Assembly (NCBI RefSeq): GCF_019049325.1
Contig: NZ_JAGMUO010000011.1
Span: forward strand, 186,001 to 250,000
DNA: 64,000 nt
Direction: 5' to 3'
From: Streptomyces sp. AC512_CC834
Lineage (GTDB): Bacteria; Actinomycetota; Actinomycetes; Streptomycetales; Streptomycetaceae
A model generated the notes under the pieces. That model did not search any database. It was not told the DNA's origin and was given only the letters and a program-made list of their open reading frames with translations. The translations under genes were made by a program, and so were the position numbers. Each line of letters starts with the position of its first letter. Within the stretch, counting starts at the first letter, position 1. Positions 30,335 to 39,665 of the stretch are shown here, in pieces.

Positions 30335-31102
30335 TTACAAGTCGCGGTCGTAGAACGGGCGGACCTTCTGTCGCATCCAGTCGCAGACCGGGTCCTGGGC
30401 CGCCTCCAGGAGGACCAGGTTGACCTGCCACTTCGGGGGGGCCTTGGTGAGGGCCCGGCCGAGGGCGTCCAGGGGGAGGGCGCGGGCGTCGCCCTCCCAG
30501 TGGGTCAGTTCGACGCCGACGAACAGGGTCGGGTCGGCGGTCTCGACGGCGGCCAGGCAGCGGCGTGCGGTGCGCACGACGCCGGTGGCGGCGAACTCGG
30601 CGGAGGCCGCGGCCAGGAAGTCCACCGGGTCGTCCTGCCAGTCCGGCTCGAAGAGGCGGACCCGGCCGCCGGACGCGAGCCCGTCCAGCGGGGTGCGCCC
30701 GGCCCGGCACAGCTCGGCCACGGCCGGTGGCGGCAGCGGGATGCCGACCACGCCCTCCGGGTTCACGGCGATGCCGATCTGCGGGGGCAGGCCGCGGGCG
30801 AACTCCGCGGCGGGGGCGACCGTGTACGCCATCTGCGCCCCGGCGACCTGGCGGAGCTGTTCCTCGGAGCTGAACACCGGCACGTAGGCCTGGCCGTCGA
30901 CCTCCAGGGAGGGCAGGTCGAGGGGGCCGCTGTGCGGGCCGCCGCCGTTGGGCAGGGGGACCCAGACGAAGCTGCGGCCGAGTACCTCCACGATCCGGCC
31001 GCCGGCGCCCGGTACGCCGAGGGAGGCGGACAGCACCTCCTCCAGCTCGTTGCCGGGCCATCCGCCGTGCGGGTGGGGGTGTGCCTGTGCCGGGAAGTTC
31101 AT
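30335..31102 (-). CDS. SseB-family protein (second copy)
   Basis: 255 residues from ATG 31102. Two-part SseB layout as in its neighbour: FVWVPLPNGGG, YVPVFSSEEQLRQV, VVGIPLPPPAV in the first half and DPVCDWMRQKVRPFYDRDL at the end. The C-terminal RPFYDR is shared by both copies, supporting an old tandem duplication. The 5' leader contains a 12-bp minisatellite. Confidence 0.82.
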   Translation of the reverse strand: MNFPAQAHPHPHGGWPGNELEEVLSASLGVPGAGGRIVEVLGRSFVWVPLPNGGGPHSGPLDLPSLEVDGQAYVPVFSSEEQLRQVAGAQMAYTVAPAAEFARGLPPQIGIAVNPEGVVGIPLPPPAVAELCRAGRTPLDGLASGGRVRLFEPDWQDDPVDFLAAASAEFAATGVVRTARRCLAAVETADPTLFVGVELTHWEGDARALPLDALGRALTKAPPKWQVNLVLLEAAQDPVCDWMRQKVRPFYDRDL

Positions 31103-31125
31103 CTGCCTGCCTACCGCCTGCCTGG

Positions 31126-31209
31126 TACCGCTGTCCGTGCTGCTGTCCGTACGGCTGTCCGTACCGCTGCCCGTGCCGCTGTCCGTACGGCTGCCCGTAC
31201 GGCTGTTCG
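31126..31209. repeat. 12-bp minisatellite, seven units
   Basis: Seven units close to GTACGGCTGTCC run without a gap from 31126 to 31209, with changes mostly at positions 3-5 and 10-11. They lie in the 151-bp gap between the P-loop gene and the second SseB-like gene, 24 bp before the latter's start. Confidence 0.9.
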
Positions 31210-31253
31210 TGGCTGAAAGGCTAACCCGTTCGGCCCCGTGCCCCTACGATCCG

Positions 31254-31922
31254 TCACCCGGTGAAGGCGATCCGGTGGAGTGTGTCGGCCGCCGCGCGGT
31301 CCAGGACGACCGCCGAGGCGCAGCCGACGGGCAGGGTGCCCCCGGTCACCGCGCGCAGCAGGCGGGAGTTGGCCGCGCGGTGCCGCAGGAACGCGTACCG
31401 CGTCACGCCCCGGCCGCGCTCGCGCTGGCCGGCCAGGGCCTCGCCGGCGGCGACGTCGAGCAGCAGCAGGTGCAGGGTGCCGTCGCGGCGGCGGGCCTCG
31501 CGGGCCAGCCAGCCGCGCACCCAGGCCTGCGTGCCGCAGTCGTGCACGACGACGCCCTCGCCGGAGCGCAGCGCGCGGCGCAGTCCGGCGTAGTGGGCGA
31601 GGCGGACCAGGGGGCGGTAGAGCCCGTACGGCAGGAAGCGCGGCATGCGGCGGTCCCAGCGGTCGCGGGTGTCCTGGGAGTCGATGCGCCGGCCGCGCAC
31701 GGTGCGCTCCATCAGCGTGGACTTGCCGCTGCCGGGCAGGCCGGTGATCACCACCAGGTCCCGGGGTCCGAAGAGCAGGGCGTGCGGGCTGCGGCCGTCG
31801 CGGTCCCGCAGGTCGCGGACGACGGGTGCGGGCAGTTCGGCGCACGCCTCCGGGGCCGGGGCGGCGGGCTGCTCGGGCAGCGCGAGCCCCGCGGTCGTGG
31901 CGTACGCCGTGGTCCTGTTCAC
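31254..31922 (-). CDS. P-loop kinase-like ATP-binding protein (AAA_33)
   Basis: 222 residues from GTG 31922 (GGGAGGA upstream). Walker A is GLPGSGKSTLMER (about 61-73); HDCGTQ and RDRWDRR follow, and LLLLDVAAGEAL resembles the kinase core of polynucleotide-kinase-like proteins. The substrate cannot be inferred. It is divergent from the glycine-riboswitch operon and may share a 5' region with it. Confidence 0.82.
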   Translation of the reverse strand: MNRTTAYATTAGLALPEQPAAPAPEACAELPAPVVRDLRDRDGRSPHALLFGPRDLVVITGLPGSGKSTLMERTVRGRRIDSQDTRDRWDRRMPRFLPYGLYRPLVRLAHYAGLRRALRSGEGVVVHDCGTQAWVRGWLAREARRRDGTLHLLLLDVAAGEALAGQRERGRGVTRYAFLRHRAANSRLLRAVTGGTLPVGCASAVVLDRAAADTLHRIAFTG

Positions 31923-32104
31923 CGTGATCGTCCTCCCCTGGGGCGGTTCACGAGTTCCCGTCCCCGTCGAGTGTAAAGAGAAGGTAATGCGCAGGTCTCG
32001 CGTTTTCGTTCGCTTACTGCCACAAGCCGGTTACAGATCACGGTCTGCCACGGATGGACCTGTCGTGCAATGATGGCGGCGCCAACTGCATACCGGCCGT
32101 TTGA

Positions 32105-32315
32105 ATCCGCGCGGGAGAGTCCCCGGCCGCGCCGGGGCGCCGAAGGAGCAAGTCCCTCCCTTGAATCTCTCAGGCCCCGTTACCGCGCGGGCGAGGCACA
32201 TCTGAAAAGCGGACCGCCCCCGACGGCGGTCCCACCCAAGGTGCAAGCCGCTGATCGCCGTACTCCGGTGGCCAGGGCGAACCTCTCAGGTTCCGATGAC
32301 AGATGGGGAGGACCG
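32105..32315 (+). promoter_or_regulatory. tandem glycine riboswitch
   Basis: Two aptamers in series upstream of gcvT. Aptamer 1 (about 32109-32215) shows GGAGAGTC, GGCGCCGAAGGAGCAAGTCC and GAATCTCTCAGGC. Aptamer 2 (about 32230-32312) shows AAGGTGCAAGCC, GAACCTCTCAGGTTCC and GATGACAGATGGGGAGG. These are the conserved glycine-aptamer cores. Placement before gcvT fits glycine-induced expression of the cleavage system. The gcvT start is only about 40 bp beyond. Confidence 0.95.
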
Positions 32316-32351
32316 ACCTCGCCACGTCCTGTCCTGGGAGACGACCGACCG

Positions 32352-33485
<1,134 letters not shown>

Positions 33486-33570
33486 AAGACTGGGCGTCGG
33501 CCCTTTCGTCATCCCGCCGCCCATCACCCCCTTCACCAGCCACTTCCTCGCGTACAGGAGAATTCAGGCC

Positions 33571-33948
33571 ATGAGCAACCCCCAGCAGCTTCGCTACAGC
33601 AAGGAGCACGAGTGGCTGTCGGGCGCCGAGGACGGCGCCTCGACGGTCGGCATCACGGAGCACGCGGCCAACGCGCTCGGTGACGTCGTCTTCGTGCAGC
33701 TTCCCGAGGTCGGCGACTCGGTGTCCGCGGGCGAGACCTGCGGCGAACTGGAGTCGACCAAGTCGGTCTCCGACCTGTACTCCCCCGTCTCCGGCGAGGT
33801 CACCGAGGTCAACGAGGACGTCGTCAACGACCCGTCGCTGGTGAACAGCGCTCCCTTCGAGGGCGGCTGGCTGTTCAAGGTGCGGATCACGGACGAGCCG
33901 GCCGACCTGCTCTCCGCCGACGAGTACACCGCCTTCGCCGGCGCCTGA
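33571..33948 (+). CDS. gcvH: glycine cleavage system H protein
   Basis: 125-residue lipoyl carrier of the glycine cleavage complex. The lipoylated residue is Lys64 in [14 protein letters not shown] 33571 has AGGAG upstream; the longer frame to 33409 is not used. It follows gcvT by 85 bp. The P protein (gcvP) and L protein genes are not in this window. Confidence 0.98.
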   Translation: MSNPQQLRYSKEHEWLSGAEDGASTVGITEHAANALGDVVFVQLPEVGDSVSAGETCGELESTKSVSDLYSPVSGEVTEVNEDVVNDPSLVNSAPFEGGWLFKVRITDEPADLLSADEYTAFAGA

Positions 33949-33962
33949 GGAGACACGGACAC

Positions 33963-35228
33963 ATGTCGCTTCTGAACACCCCCCTGCACGAGCTGGACCC
34001 CGACGTCGCCGCCGCCGTCGACGCCGAGCTGGACCGCCAGCAGTCCACCCTCGAGATGATCGCCTCGGAGAACTTCGCCCCGGTCGCGGTCATGGAGGCC
34101 CAGGGTTCGGTCCTCACCAACAAGTACGCCGAGGGCTACCCCGGCCGCCGCTACTACGGCGGCTGCGAGCACGTCGACGTGGTCGAGCAGATCGCCATCG
34201 ACCGGGTCAAGGCCCTCTTCGGCGCCGAGCACGCCAACGTACAGCCGCACTCGGGCGCCCAGGCCAACGCGGCCGCGATGTTCGCGCTGCTCAAGCCCGG
34301 CGACACGATCATGGGTCTGAACCTCGCCCACGGCGGGCACCTGACCCACGGCATGAAGATCAACTTCTCCGGCAAGCTCTACAACGTCGTTCCCTACCAC
34401 GTCGGCGACGACGGCCAGGTCGACATGGCCGAGGTGGAGCGCCTCGCCAAGGAGAACCGGCCGAAGCTGATCGTGGCCGGCTGGTCGGCCTACCCGCGCC
34501 AGCTCGACTTCGCCGCGTTCCGCAAGGTCGCGGACGAGGTCGGCGCGTACCTGATGGTCGACATGGCGCACTTCGCCGGGCTGGTCGCGGCGGGCCTGCA
34601 CCCGAACCCGGTCCCGCACGCGCACGTGGTGACGACCACCACGCACAAGACGCTGGGCGGCCCGCGCGGCGGTGTGATCCTCTCCACGGCCGAGCTGGCC
34701 AAGAAGATCAACTCCGCCGTCTTCCCCGGTCAGCAGGGTGGCCCGCTGGAGCACGTGGTGGCCGCCAAGGCCGTCGCCTTCAAGGTCGCCGCGAGCGAGG
34801 ACTTCAAGGAGCGCCAGGGCCGTACGCTGGACGGTGCCCGCATCCTGGCCGAGCGCCTGGTGCGGGACGACGCGAAGGCGGCGGGCGTCTCCGTCCTGAC
34901 CGGCGGCACGGACGTCCACCTCGTCCTGGTGGACCTGCGCGACTCCGAGCTGGACGGACAGCAGGCCGAGGACCGCCTCCACGAGGTCGGCATCACGGTC
35001 AACCGCAACGCCGTCCCGAACGACCCGCGTCCGCCGATGGTGACCTCCGGTCTGCGCATCGGTACGCCGGCCCTGGCGACCCGCGGCTTCACGGCCGAGG
35101 ACTTCGCCGAGGTCGCGGACGTGATCGCCGAGGCGCTGAAGCCGTCCTACGACGTGGAGGCCCTCAAGGCCCGGGTGAAGACCCTGGCCGACAAGCACCC
35201 GCTGTACCCGGGTCTGAACAACAAGTAG
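33963..35228 (+). CDS. glyA: serine hydroxymethyltransferase
   Basis: 421 residues. PLP-binding Lys229 in the [14 protein letters not shown] motif; MIASENF and [15 protein letters not shown] near the N-terminus form the folate and PLP pocket. Interconverts glycine and serine using 5,10-methylene-THF produced by the glycine cleavage system, so its place 14 bp after gcvH makes pathway sense. Confidence 0.98.
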   Translation: MSLLNTPLHELDPDVAAAVDAELDRQQSTLEMIASENFAPVAVMEAQGSVLTNKYAEGYPGRRYYGGCEHVDVVEQIAIDRVKALFGAEHANVQPHSGAQANAAAMFALLKPGDTIMGLNLAHGGHLTHGMKINFSGKLYNVVPYHVGDDGQVDMAEVERLAKENRPKLIVAGWSAYPRQLDFAAFRKVADEVGAYLMVDMAHFAGLVAAGLHPNPVPHAHVVTTTTHKTLGGPRGGVILSTAELAKKINSAVFPGQQGGPLEHVVAAKAVAFKVAASEDFKERQGRTLDGARILAERLVRDDAKAAGVSVLTGGTDVHLVLVDLRDSELDGQQAEDRLHEVGITVNRNAVPNDPRPPMVTSGLRIGTPALATRGFTAEDFAEVADVIAEALKPSYDVEALKARVKTLADKHPLYPGLNNK

Positions 35229-35243
35229 ACACCGCGCGTGTTC

Positions 35244-35280
35244 GGGGCGCCGTGCCCGCCACAAGCAGGCCCGGCGCCCC
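35244..35280 (+). terminator. terminator hairpin after glyA
   Basis: GGGGCGCCG (35244-35252) plus GCC (35254-35256) pairs with GGC (35268-35270) plus CGGCGCCCC (35272-35280), with one mismatched pair and an 11-nt loop. It lies between glyA and sdaA and may be partial, since sdaA continues in the same direction. Confidence 0.7.
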
Positions 35281-35326
35281 ACCCGAAGCACCACCCTCTG
35301 CACCACCCCCGTTCTGAGGAGTCCCC

Positions 35327-36694
35327 GTGGCCATCTCGGTCTTCGACCTGTTCTCGATCGGCATCGGCCCGTCGAGCTCGCACACGGTCGGCCCGATGCG
35401 CGCGGCCCGCATGTTCGCCCGCCGACTGCGGGGCGAGGAGGTGCTGGACTCCGTGACCTCGGTCCGCGCCGAGCTGTACGGCTCCCTCGGCGCCACCGGC
35501 CACGGCCACGGCACGCCCAAGGCGGTACTGCTCGGCCTGGAGGGCGACTCGCCGCGCACAGTGGACGTGGAGTCGGCCGACGAACGCGTCGAGAAGATCA
35601 AGTCCGCGGGCCGCCTCCGCCTCCTCGGCGAGCACGAGATCGCCTTCGCCTACGACGACGACATGGTCCTGCACCGCCGCAAGGCCCTCCCCTACCACGC
35701 CAACGGCATGACCCTGTGGGCGTACGACGCGCAGGGCACGGAGCTGCTGACCAAGACCTACTACTCGGTCGGCGGCGGCTTCGTCGTCGACGAGGACGCG
35801 GTGGGCGCGGACCGCATCGTGCTCGACGACACGGTGCTGAAGTACCCCTTCCGTACCGGCAACGAGCTGCTGCGCCTGGCCCGGGACACGGGCCTGTCCA
35901 TCTCTGCGCTGATGCTGGAGAACGAGCGGGCCTGGCGCGACGAGGACGAGATCCGCGACGGCCTGCTGGAGATCTGGCAGGTGATGCAGGCGTGCGTGGA
36001 CCGCGGCATGACCCGCGAGGGCATCCTGCCGGGCGGCCTGAAGGTGCGCCGCCGGGCCGCGAACACCGCGCGCAAGCTGCGCTCCGAGGGCGACCCGAAG
36101 GCCCTGGCCATGGAGTGGATCACGCTCTACGCGATGGCCGTGAACGAGGAGAACGCAGCCGGCGGCCGGGTCGTCACGGCCCCGACCAACGGCGCCGCCG
36201 GCATCATCCCGGCGGTCCTGCACTACTACGTGAACTTCGTCCCCGGCGCCGACGAGGACGGCGTGGTCCGCTTCCTGCTGGCCGCGGGCGCCATCGGCAT
36301 GCTCTTCAAGGAGAACGCCTCCATCTCCGGCGCCGAGGTCGGCTGCCAGGGCGAGGTCGGCTCCGCCTGCTCCATGGCGGCCGGCGCCCTCGCCGAGGCG
36401 CTGGGCGGCTCCCCCGAGCAGGTGGAGAACGCCGCCGAGATCGGCATGGAACACAACCTCGGCCTCACCTGCGACCCGGTCGGCGGCCTCGTCCAGATCC
36501 CGTGCATCGAACGCAACGGCATGGCCGCGGTCAAGGCGGTCACGGCGGCACGGATGGCGATGCGGGGCGACGGGTCCCACAAGGTGTCCCTCGACAAGGT
36601 CATCAAGACGATGAAGGACACCGGCGCGGACATGTCGGTGAAGTACAAGGAGACGGCCCGGGGCGGACTCGCGGTGAACATCATCGAGTGCTGA
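35327..36694 (+). CDS. sdaA: L-serine ammonia-lyase (iron-sulfur, single chain)
   Basis: 455 residues from GTG 35327 (TGAGGAG upstream). Converts serine to pyruvate and ammonia with a [4Fe-4S] cluster; candidate cluster cysteines are in [23 protein letters not shown] and IPCIERN. The N-terminal motif [16 protein letters not shown] is diagnostic. It completes a glycine-serine-pyruvate route with gcvT, gcvH and glyA. Confidence 0.98.
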   Translation: MAISVFDLFSIGIGPSSSHTVGPMRAARMFARRLRGEEVLDSVTSVRAELYGSLGATGHGHGTPKAVLLGLEGDSPRTVDVESADERVEKIKSAGRLRLLGEHEIAFAYDDDMVLHRRKALPYHANGMTLWAYDAQGTELLTKTYYSVGGGFVVDEDAVGADRIVLDDTVLKYPFRTGNELLRLARDTGLSISALMLENERAWRDEDEIRDGLLEIWQVMQACVDRGMTREGILPGGLKVRRRAANTARKLRSEGDPKALAMEWITLYAMAVNEENAAGGRVVTAPTNGAAGIIPAVLHYYVNFVPGADEDGVVRFLLAAGAIGMLFKENASISGAEVGCQGEVGSACSMAAGALAEALGGSPEQVENAAEIGMEHNLGLTCDPVGGLVQIPCIERNGMAAVKAVTAARMAMRGDGSHKVSLDKVIKTMKDTGADMSVKYKETARGGLAVNIIEC

Positions 36695-36816
36695 CCGGAT
36701 TGAGCGGGCACTCGTTGCTGCCGAGGCTGTTGACGGAGTAGTCCACCACCTTTCCGATGGACCAGCCGTCGTCGTACAGCTCGACCTTCACGGCGTTGCC
36801 GCCCCCGCGGCAACGC
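36681..36816 (-). pseudogene. possible remnant of a small Cys-containing protein gene
   Basis: On the minus strand an open phase reads GGNAVKVELYDDGWSIGK, then VVDYSVNSLGSNECPLNP, and stops at 36681, within the 3' end of sdaA. Nearly every third base is G or C, as in real genes here, but there is no start codon or ribosome site. The phase differs from the M15 gene ending at 36821, so it may be a decayed downstream gene or tail. Identity unknown. Confidence 0.4.
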
Positions 36817-36818
36817 CG
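36791..36818. terminator. bidirectional terminator between sdaA and the M15 peptidase gene
   Basis: CGGCGTTGCCGC (36791-36802) and GCGGCAACGCCG (36807-36818) form a 12-bp perfect stem with a 4-nt loop. It lies in the 126-bp convergent gap, 3 bp from the M15 stop codon. Confidence 0.82.
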
Positions 36819-36820
36819 GG

Positions 36821-37555
36821 TCAGATCCCGCAGTTGGGGGCCGACCAGTACGGCGACGGGTCGAAGGCCACGTGGGTGTGGTCGTTGTGGCCGGGGTAGC
36901 CCGGGCCGAGGATCTCCGAGAAGCCGTGGGTCCTGGCCTGCTGGGCGAGCCGGCAGAAGCTCGGTGTGCCGGTCAGGTCGGCGGCGTCGCCGTAGAGGTG
37001 GCGGCTGGTGGACGAGCCGCCGACGGCGTTGTTGCAGGCGCGGGAGCGGAAGCCGCTGGAGATCGTGATCGGCACGTCACCGAGGGCGTGCCGCATCGCC
37101 TCCAGTTTCCACATGGTCTTCAGCGCGTTCAACTTGGCGGTGGACGCGGAGACCGCGCCGCCGGACCAGGTGGAGTTGCACTTGTTGAGTTCCGCGTAGG
37201 TGAAGTGGACGGGGGTGCAGTCCCCGTCCTGGAGGGCGTAGATCTTGCTGAAGGTCGCCGGTCCTGCGACGCCGTCCGCGCCCAGGCCGTAGGCGGACTG
37301 GAACTTCTTCACGGCGGCGGCGGTCCGGGCGCCGTACTGACCGTCGTAGGAGAGCCGTTCGCCGGAGGTGACCCAGCCGGCGACGCGGATCTGGAGCTGC
37401 GTCACGTCGCTGCCGGAGGAGCCCTGCCGCAGGGTGCGGTTCCAGGTGTAGCAGGAGTCGGCCTGCGCGGTGCCGGCGGTGGCGCCCACACCGACGGCCG
37501 CACCTACCATGATCATGACAAATGAGACAAGCAACCGTGACACGCGTCTGAACAT
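36821..37555 (-). CDS. secreted M15-family peptidase with peptidoglycan-binding domain
   Basis: 244 residues from ATG 37555 (GGGAGGCCGAG upstream). A signal peptide (about 1-33, ending AGTAQA) precedes a peptidoglycan-binding domain (about 40-105: GSSGSDVTQLQIRVAGW...YDGQYGARTAAAVKKFQ) and an M15A-type domain (about 120-244). Zinc ligands fit SRHLYGDAADL (His and Asp) and HNDHTHV (His). Expected to be a D-Ala-D-Ala-type or L,D-peptidase acting on peptidoglycan outside the cell. Four or more cysteines suggest disulfides. Confidence 0.92.
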   Translation of the reverse strand: MFRRVSRLLVSFVMIMVGAAVGVGATAGTAQADSCYTWNRTLRQGSSGSDVTQLQIRVAGWVTSGERLSYDGQYGARTAAAVKKFQSAYGLGADGVAGPATFSKIYALQDGDCTPVHFTYAELNKCNSTWSGGAVSASTAKLNALKTMWKLEAMRHALGDVPITISSGFRSRACNNAVGGSSTSRHLYGDAADLTGTPSFCRLAQQARTHGFSEILGPGYPGHNDHTHVAFDPSPYWSAPNCGI

Positions 37556-37724
37556 CTCGGCCTCCCGAGCATCTCCGTCCAAGGTGGTCCGATCGTGGAC
37601 CAGAGCACAGCGTGGGGCACGACGCTACGCGCGTCAACAGGGCCTCGCGGACAGCCGTTCGGCGGTAACATCGGGACGATCACGGCGACAGTGGACTCGA
37701 CCAATTCAGGGGACCGGACCGGCG

Positions 37725-38723
37725 ATGACGGGTGGGGCGGAGGCGCTGCGGCTGCGGGTGCCGGCCGGTGCGGACGCGGAGCGCTGGGTCACCCGGGCGG
37801 GCTGCCGGAGCGTGCTGTTCGTCGTGCACAACGTGACGTCCGCGACGCGACTCCTCGACGTGCTGCCGCTGTTCGACGGCGACCTCCGGGTGCAGATGTT
37901 CGCCACCTGCACGGGCTCGTCGCCCTTCCTCGCCGGAGTGCCCGAGCTGCTGGCCCGGGCGGGGATGCCGGTGCTGCCGTGGGAGCAGGCCAAGGACACG
38001 GCGTTCGACCTTGCGGTGTCGGCGAGTTACGGGGGCGAACTGGGAGAGATACAGGGGAAGTTGGTCATACTCTCCCATGGTGTTGGCTACAATAAGAGGC
38101 TGGCTACACCGGACACCGGACACCGGACACCGGACACCGGACACCGGACACCGGACACGGAGATGGAGATGGCCTCCGGTCGCCCGTCTTCGGGATGGCG
38201 CCGGAGTGGGTTCTCGAGGACGGGCGTCCCATCGCCACCGCGACCGTGCTGTCCCATCCCGAGCAGGTGGAACGGCTGCGCGCGGCCTGTCCCGAGGCCG
38301 CGCCCACCGCGGTACTCGCCGGGGACCCGTGCTACGACCGCATCCTCACCGCGCTCCCCCAGCGCGACCGGTTCCGCCGCGCGCTGGGCGTGGGCCCCGA
38401 CCGGCGGCTGGTCGTGGTCGCTTCGACCTGGGCGCCCCGTTCCCTCTTCGGCGGAGACAGCGACGACCCCGACGATCTGCTGCCCTGGCTGCTGTCCCGG
38501 CTCGCGGCGGAGCTGCCGGCCGACGAGTACCGTACGACCGCCGTCCTGCACCCCAACATCTGGTACGGCCACGGTCCGGGACAGGTCCGGGCGTGGCTGG
38601 CGAACGCCCGTCGGGCCGGCCTCGACGCCGTGCCGCCTCTCGAAGGGTGGCGGCAGGCGCTCATCGCGGCCGACTGCGTCCTGGGAGACCACTCCAGCGT
38701 CACCTACTACGCGGCGTCCATAG
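37725..38723 (+). CDS. N-terminal reading frame of a GT-B transferase-like gene, disrupted at a heptamer repeat
   Basis: ATG 37725 opens a frame whose first ~127 codons look authentic (RSVLFVVHNVTSATRLLDVL, FATCTGSSPFLAGVPELL, GKLVILSHGVGYNKRL). It then enters seven ACACCGG repeats (38106-38154), read as TPDTGHR, and after that is in the wrong phase: the authentic continuation lies in the frame ending at 39559. Continued translation gives a 332-residue chain with a nonsense tail to 38723. The intact protein would resemble a CDP-glycerol glycerophosphotransferase-like or other GT-B enzyme. Possible explanations are repeat-length variation, mutation or sequencing error. Confidence 0.75.
   Translation: MTGGAEALRLRVPAGADAERWVTRAGCRSVLFVVHNVTSATRLLDVLPLFDGDLRVQMFATCTGSSPFLAGVPELLARAGMPVLPWEQAKDTAFDLAVSASYGGELGEIQGKLVILSHGVGYNKRLATPDTGHRTPDTGHRTPDTEMEMASGRPSSGWRRSGFSRTGVPSPPRPCCPIPSRWNGCARPVPRPRPPRYSPGTRATTASSPRSPSATGSAARWAWAPTGGWSWSLRPGRPVPSSAETATTPTICCPGCCPGSRRSCRPTSTVRPPSCTPTSGTATVRDRSGRGWRTPVGPASTPCRLSKGGGRRSSRPTASWETTPASPTTRRP
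38106..38160. repeat. heptanucleotide array (ACACCGG) x7 plus a partial unit
   Basis: Seven exact head-to-tail copies of ACACCGG at 38106-38154, then ACACGG. Because 7 is not a multiple of 3, each gained or lost copy shifts the downstream frame. Arithmetic from the coordinates: one more copy, or two fewer, would fuse the N-terminal frame (37725) to the C-terminal frame (ending 39559). Confidence 0.95.
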
Positions 38724-39559
38724 GCGTCCCGGTCCTCCTCGGCGCCTTCCCCGAGCAGGACCTCGACCCCGGCTCCCCGGTGGCCTCCCTCGGACGGACG
38801 GCTCCCCGGCTGCTGCGGCACGGCAGCCTGCGCGCGCAGATCGACCGCGCGGTCGAGGCACACGAGCCCGGCCGGTACAAGGCGCTCGCGGAACAGACCA
38901 GTTCGGCGCCCGGGGAGTCCGCGGTGCTCCTGCGCCGCCTGTTCTACGGCCTGATGGACCTGCCCGAACCCCGGTCGCACGCGGCGCTGCTCGAACCCCT
39001 GCCGCTCCCGCCGTTCCACCCCGCCCGTGCCACCGCCCCGGTCCGGGTCCAGGTCCGGCGGATCGGCGCGGACCCCCCGGAGGTCGACCTCGCGCGGTAC
39101 GCCGTCGGCGGCGACGAGCCGGATCCGCCCCAGGACCCCGCCGCGCCGGCCGAGTCGGTGCACACGATGGTCGACGAGGAGACCCGGGAGCCCGGCCGGC
39201 TGCGCGTCGCCGATGTGGTCGTACGGCGTGCCGACGCGGACGATCCACGGCTCGGCCCGCCCGCCGCCTGGGCGGCGGAGGCCCTGGCGAGCCACCCGTA
39301 CTGCGGGCTGGTCGCCTACGTCGACGGGCTGGACCGCTGCTTCGTGGGCACCCGGGAGGGAGAGCTGCTGCGGCTGTCCGCGGCGCCGGACCCCGACGGA
39401 CGGCCCGACCTGTGCGATCCGGCCGCCTACGCCTGCGCGCTCTACGCCTGGACCGCGAGCGGCAGAACCCCGGCCGATGCCGGGCCCGTGATCCGGGTGC
39501 GCACCGGGGCCGCCGTGCACCGGGTCACGGTCGAGCCGTTCGCCGTACGGGTGCCCTGA
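38195..39559 (+). CDS. C-terminal reading frame of the same GT-B transferase-like gene
   Basis: 454 residues from ATG 38195 (MAPEWVLEDGRPIATAT), a codon probably internal to the ancestral gene since no ribosome site precedes it. The same phase is open back through the repeat (GHGDGDGLRSPVFG). Features: VLSHPEQVERL, LAGDPCYDRI, TAVLHPNIWYGHGPGQ and DHSSVTYYAASIGVPVLL, the last resembling the SDxSS donor-binding motif of TagF-like transferases. Residues beyond about 330 form a separate C-terminal domain. See the preceding frame for the N-terminal part. Confidence 0.8.
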   Translation: MAPEWVLEDGRPIATATVLSHPEQVERLRAACPEAAPTAVLAGDPCYDRILTALPQRDRFRRALGVGPDRRLVVVASTWAPRSLFGGDSDDPDDLLPWLLSRLAAELPADEYRTTAVLHPNIWYGHGPGQVRAWLANARRAGLDAVPPLEGWRQALIAADCVLGDHSSVTYYAASIGVPVLLGAFPEQDLDPGSPVASLGRTAPRLLRHGSLRAQIDRAVEAHEPGRYKALAEQTSSAPGESAVLLRRLFYGLMDLPEPRSHAALLEPLPLPPFHPARATAPVRVQVRRIGADPPEVDLARYAVGGDEPDPPQDPAAPAESVHTMVDEETREPGRLRVADVVVRRADADDPRLGPPAAWAAEALASHPYCGLVAYVDGLDRCFVGTREGELLRLSAAPDPDGRPDLCDPAAYACALYAWTASGRTPADAGPVIRVRTGAAVHRVTVEPFAVRVP

Positions 39560-39665
39560 GCGAGGGGCCTGAAGGGCCGCCCCGCCCCTGTCGGCGCATC
39601 CGTCCGGCCTGCGGTGGATTCACGAACCGCGGCGGCCGTCCGGCGCGGGCCCCCAGCCTGACGCG

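Noticed and set aside
31126..31209. CRISPR-like repeats before the SseB gene
   Set aside because: 12-bp contiguous units without spacers and no cas genes nearby.
38106..38160. CRISPR array
   Set aside because: Units are 7 bp with no spacers; it is a simple tandem repeat inside a reading frame.
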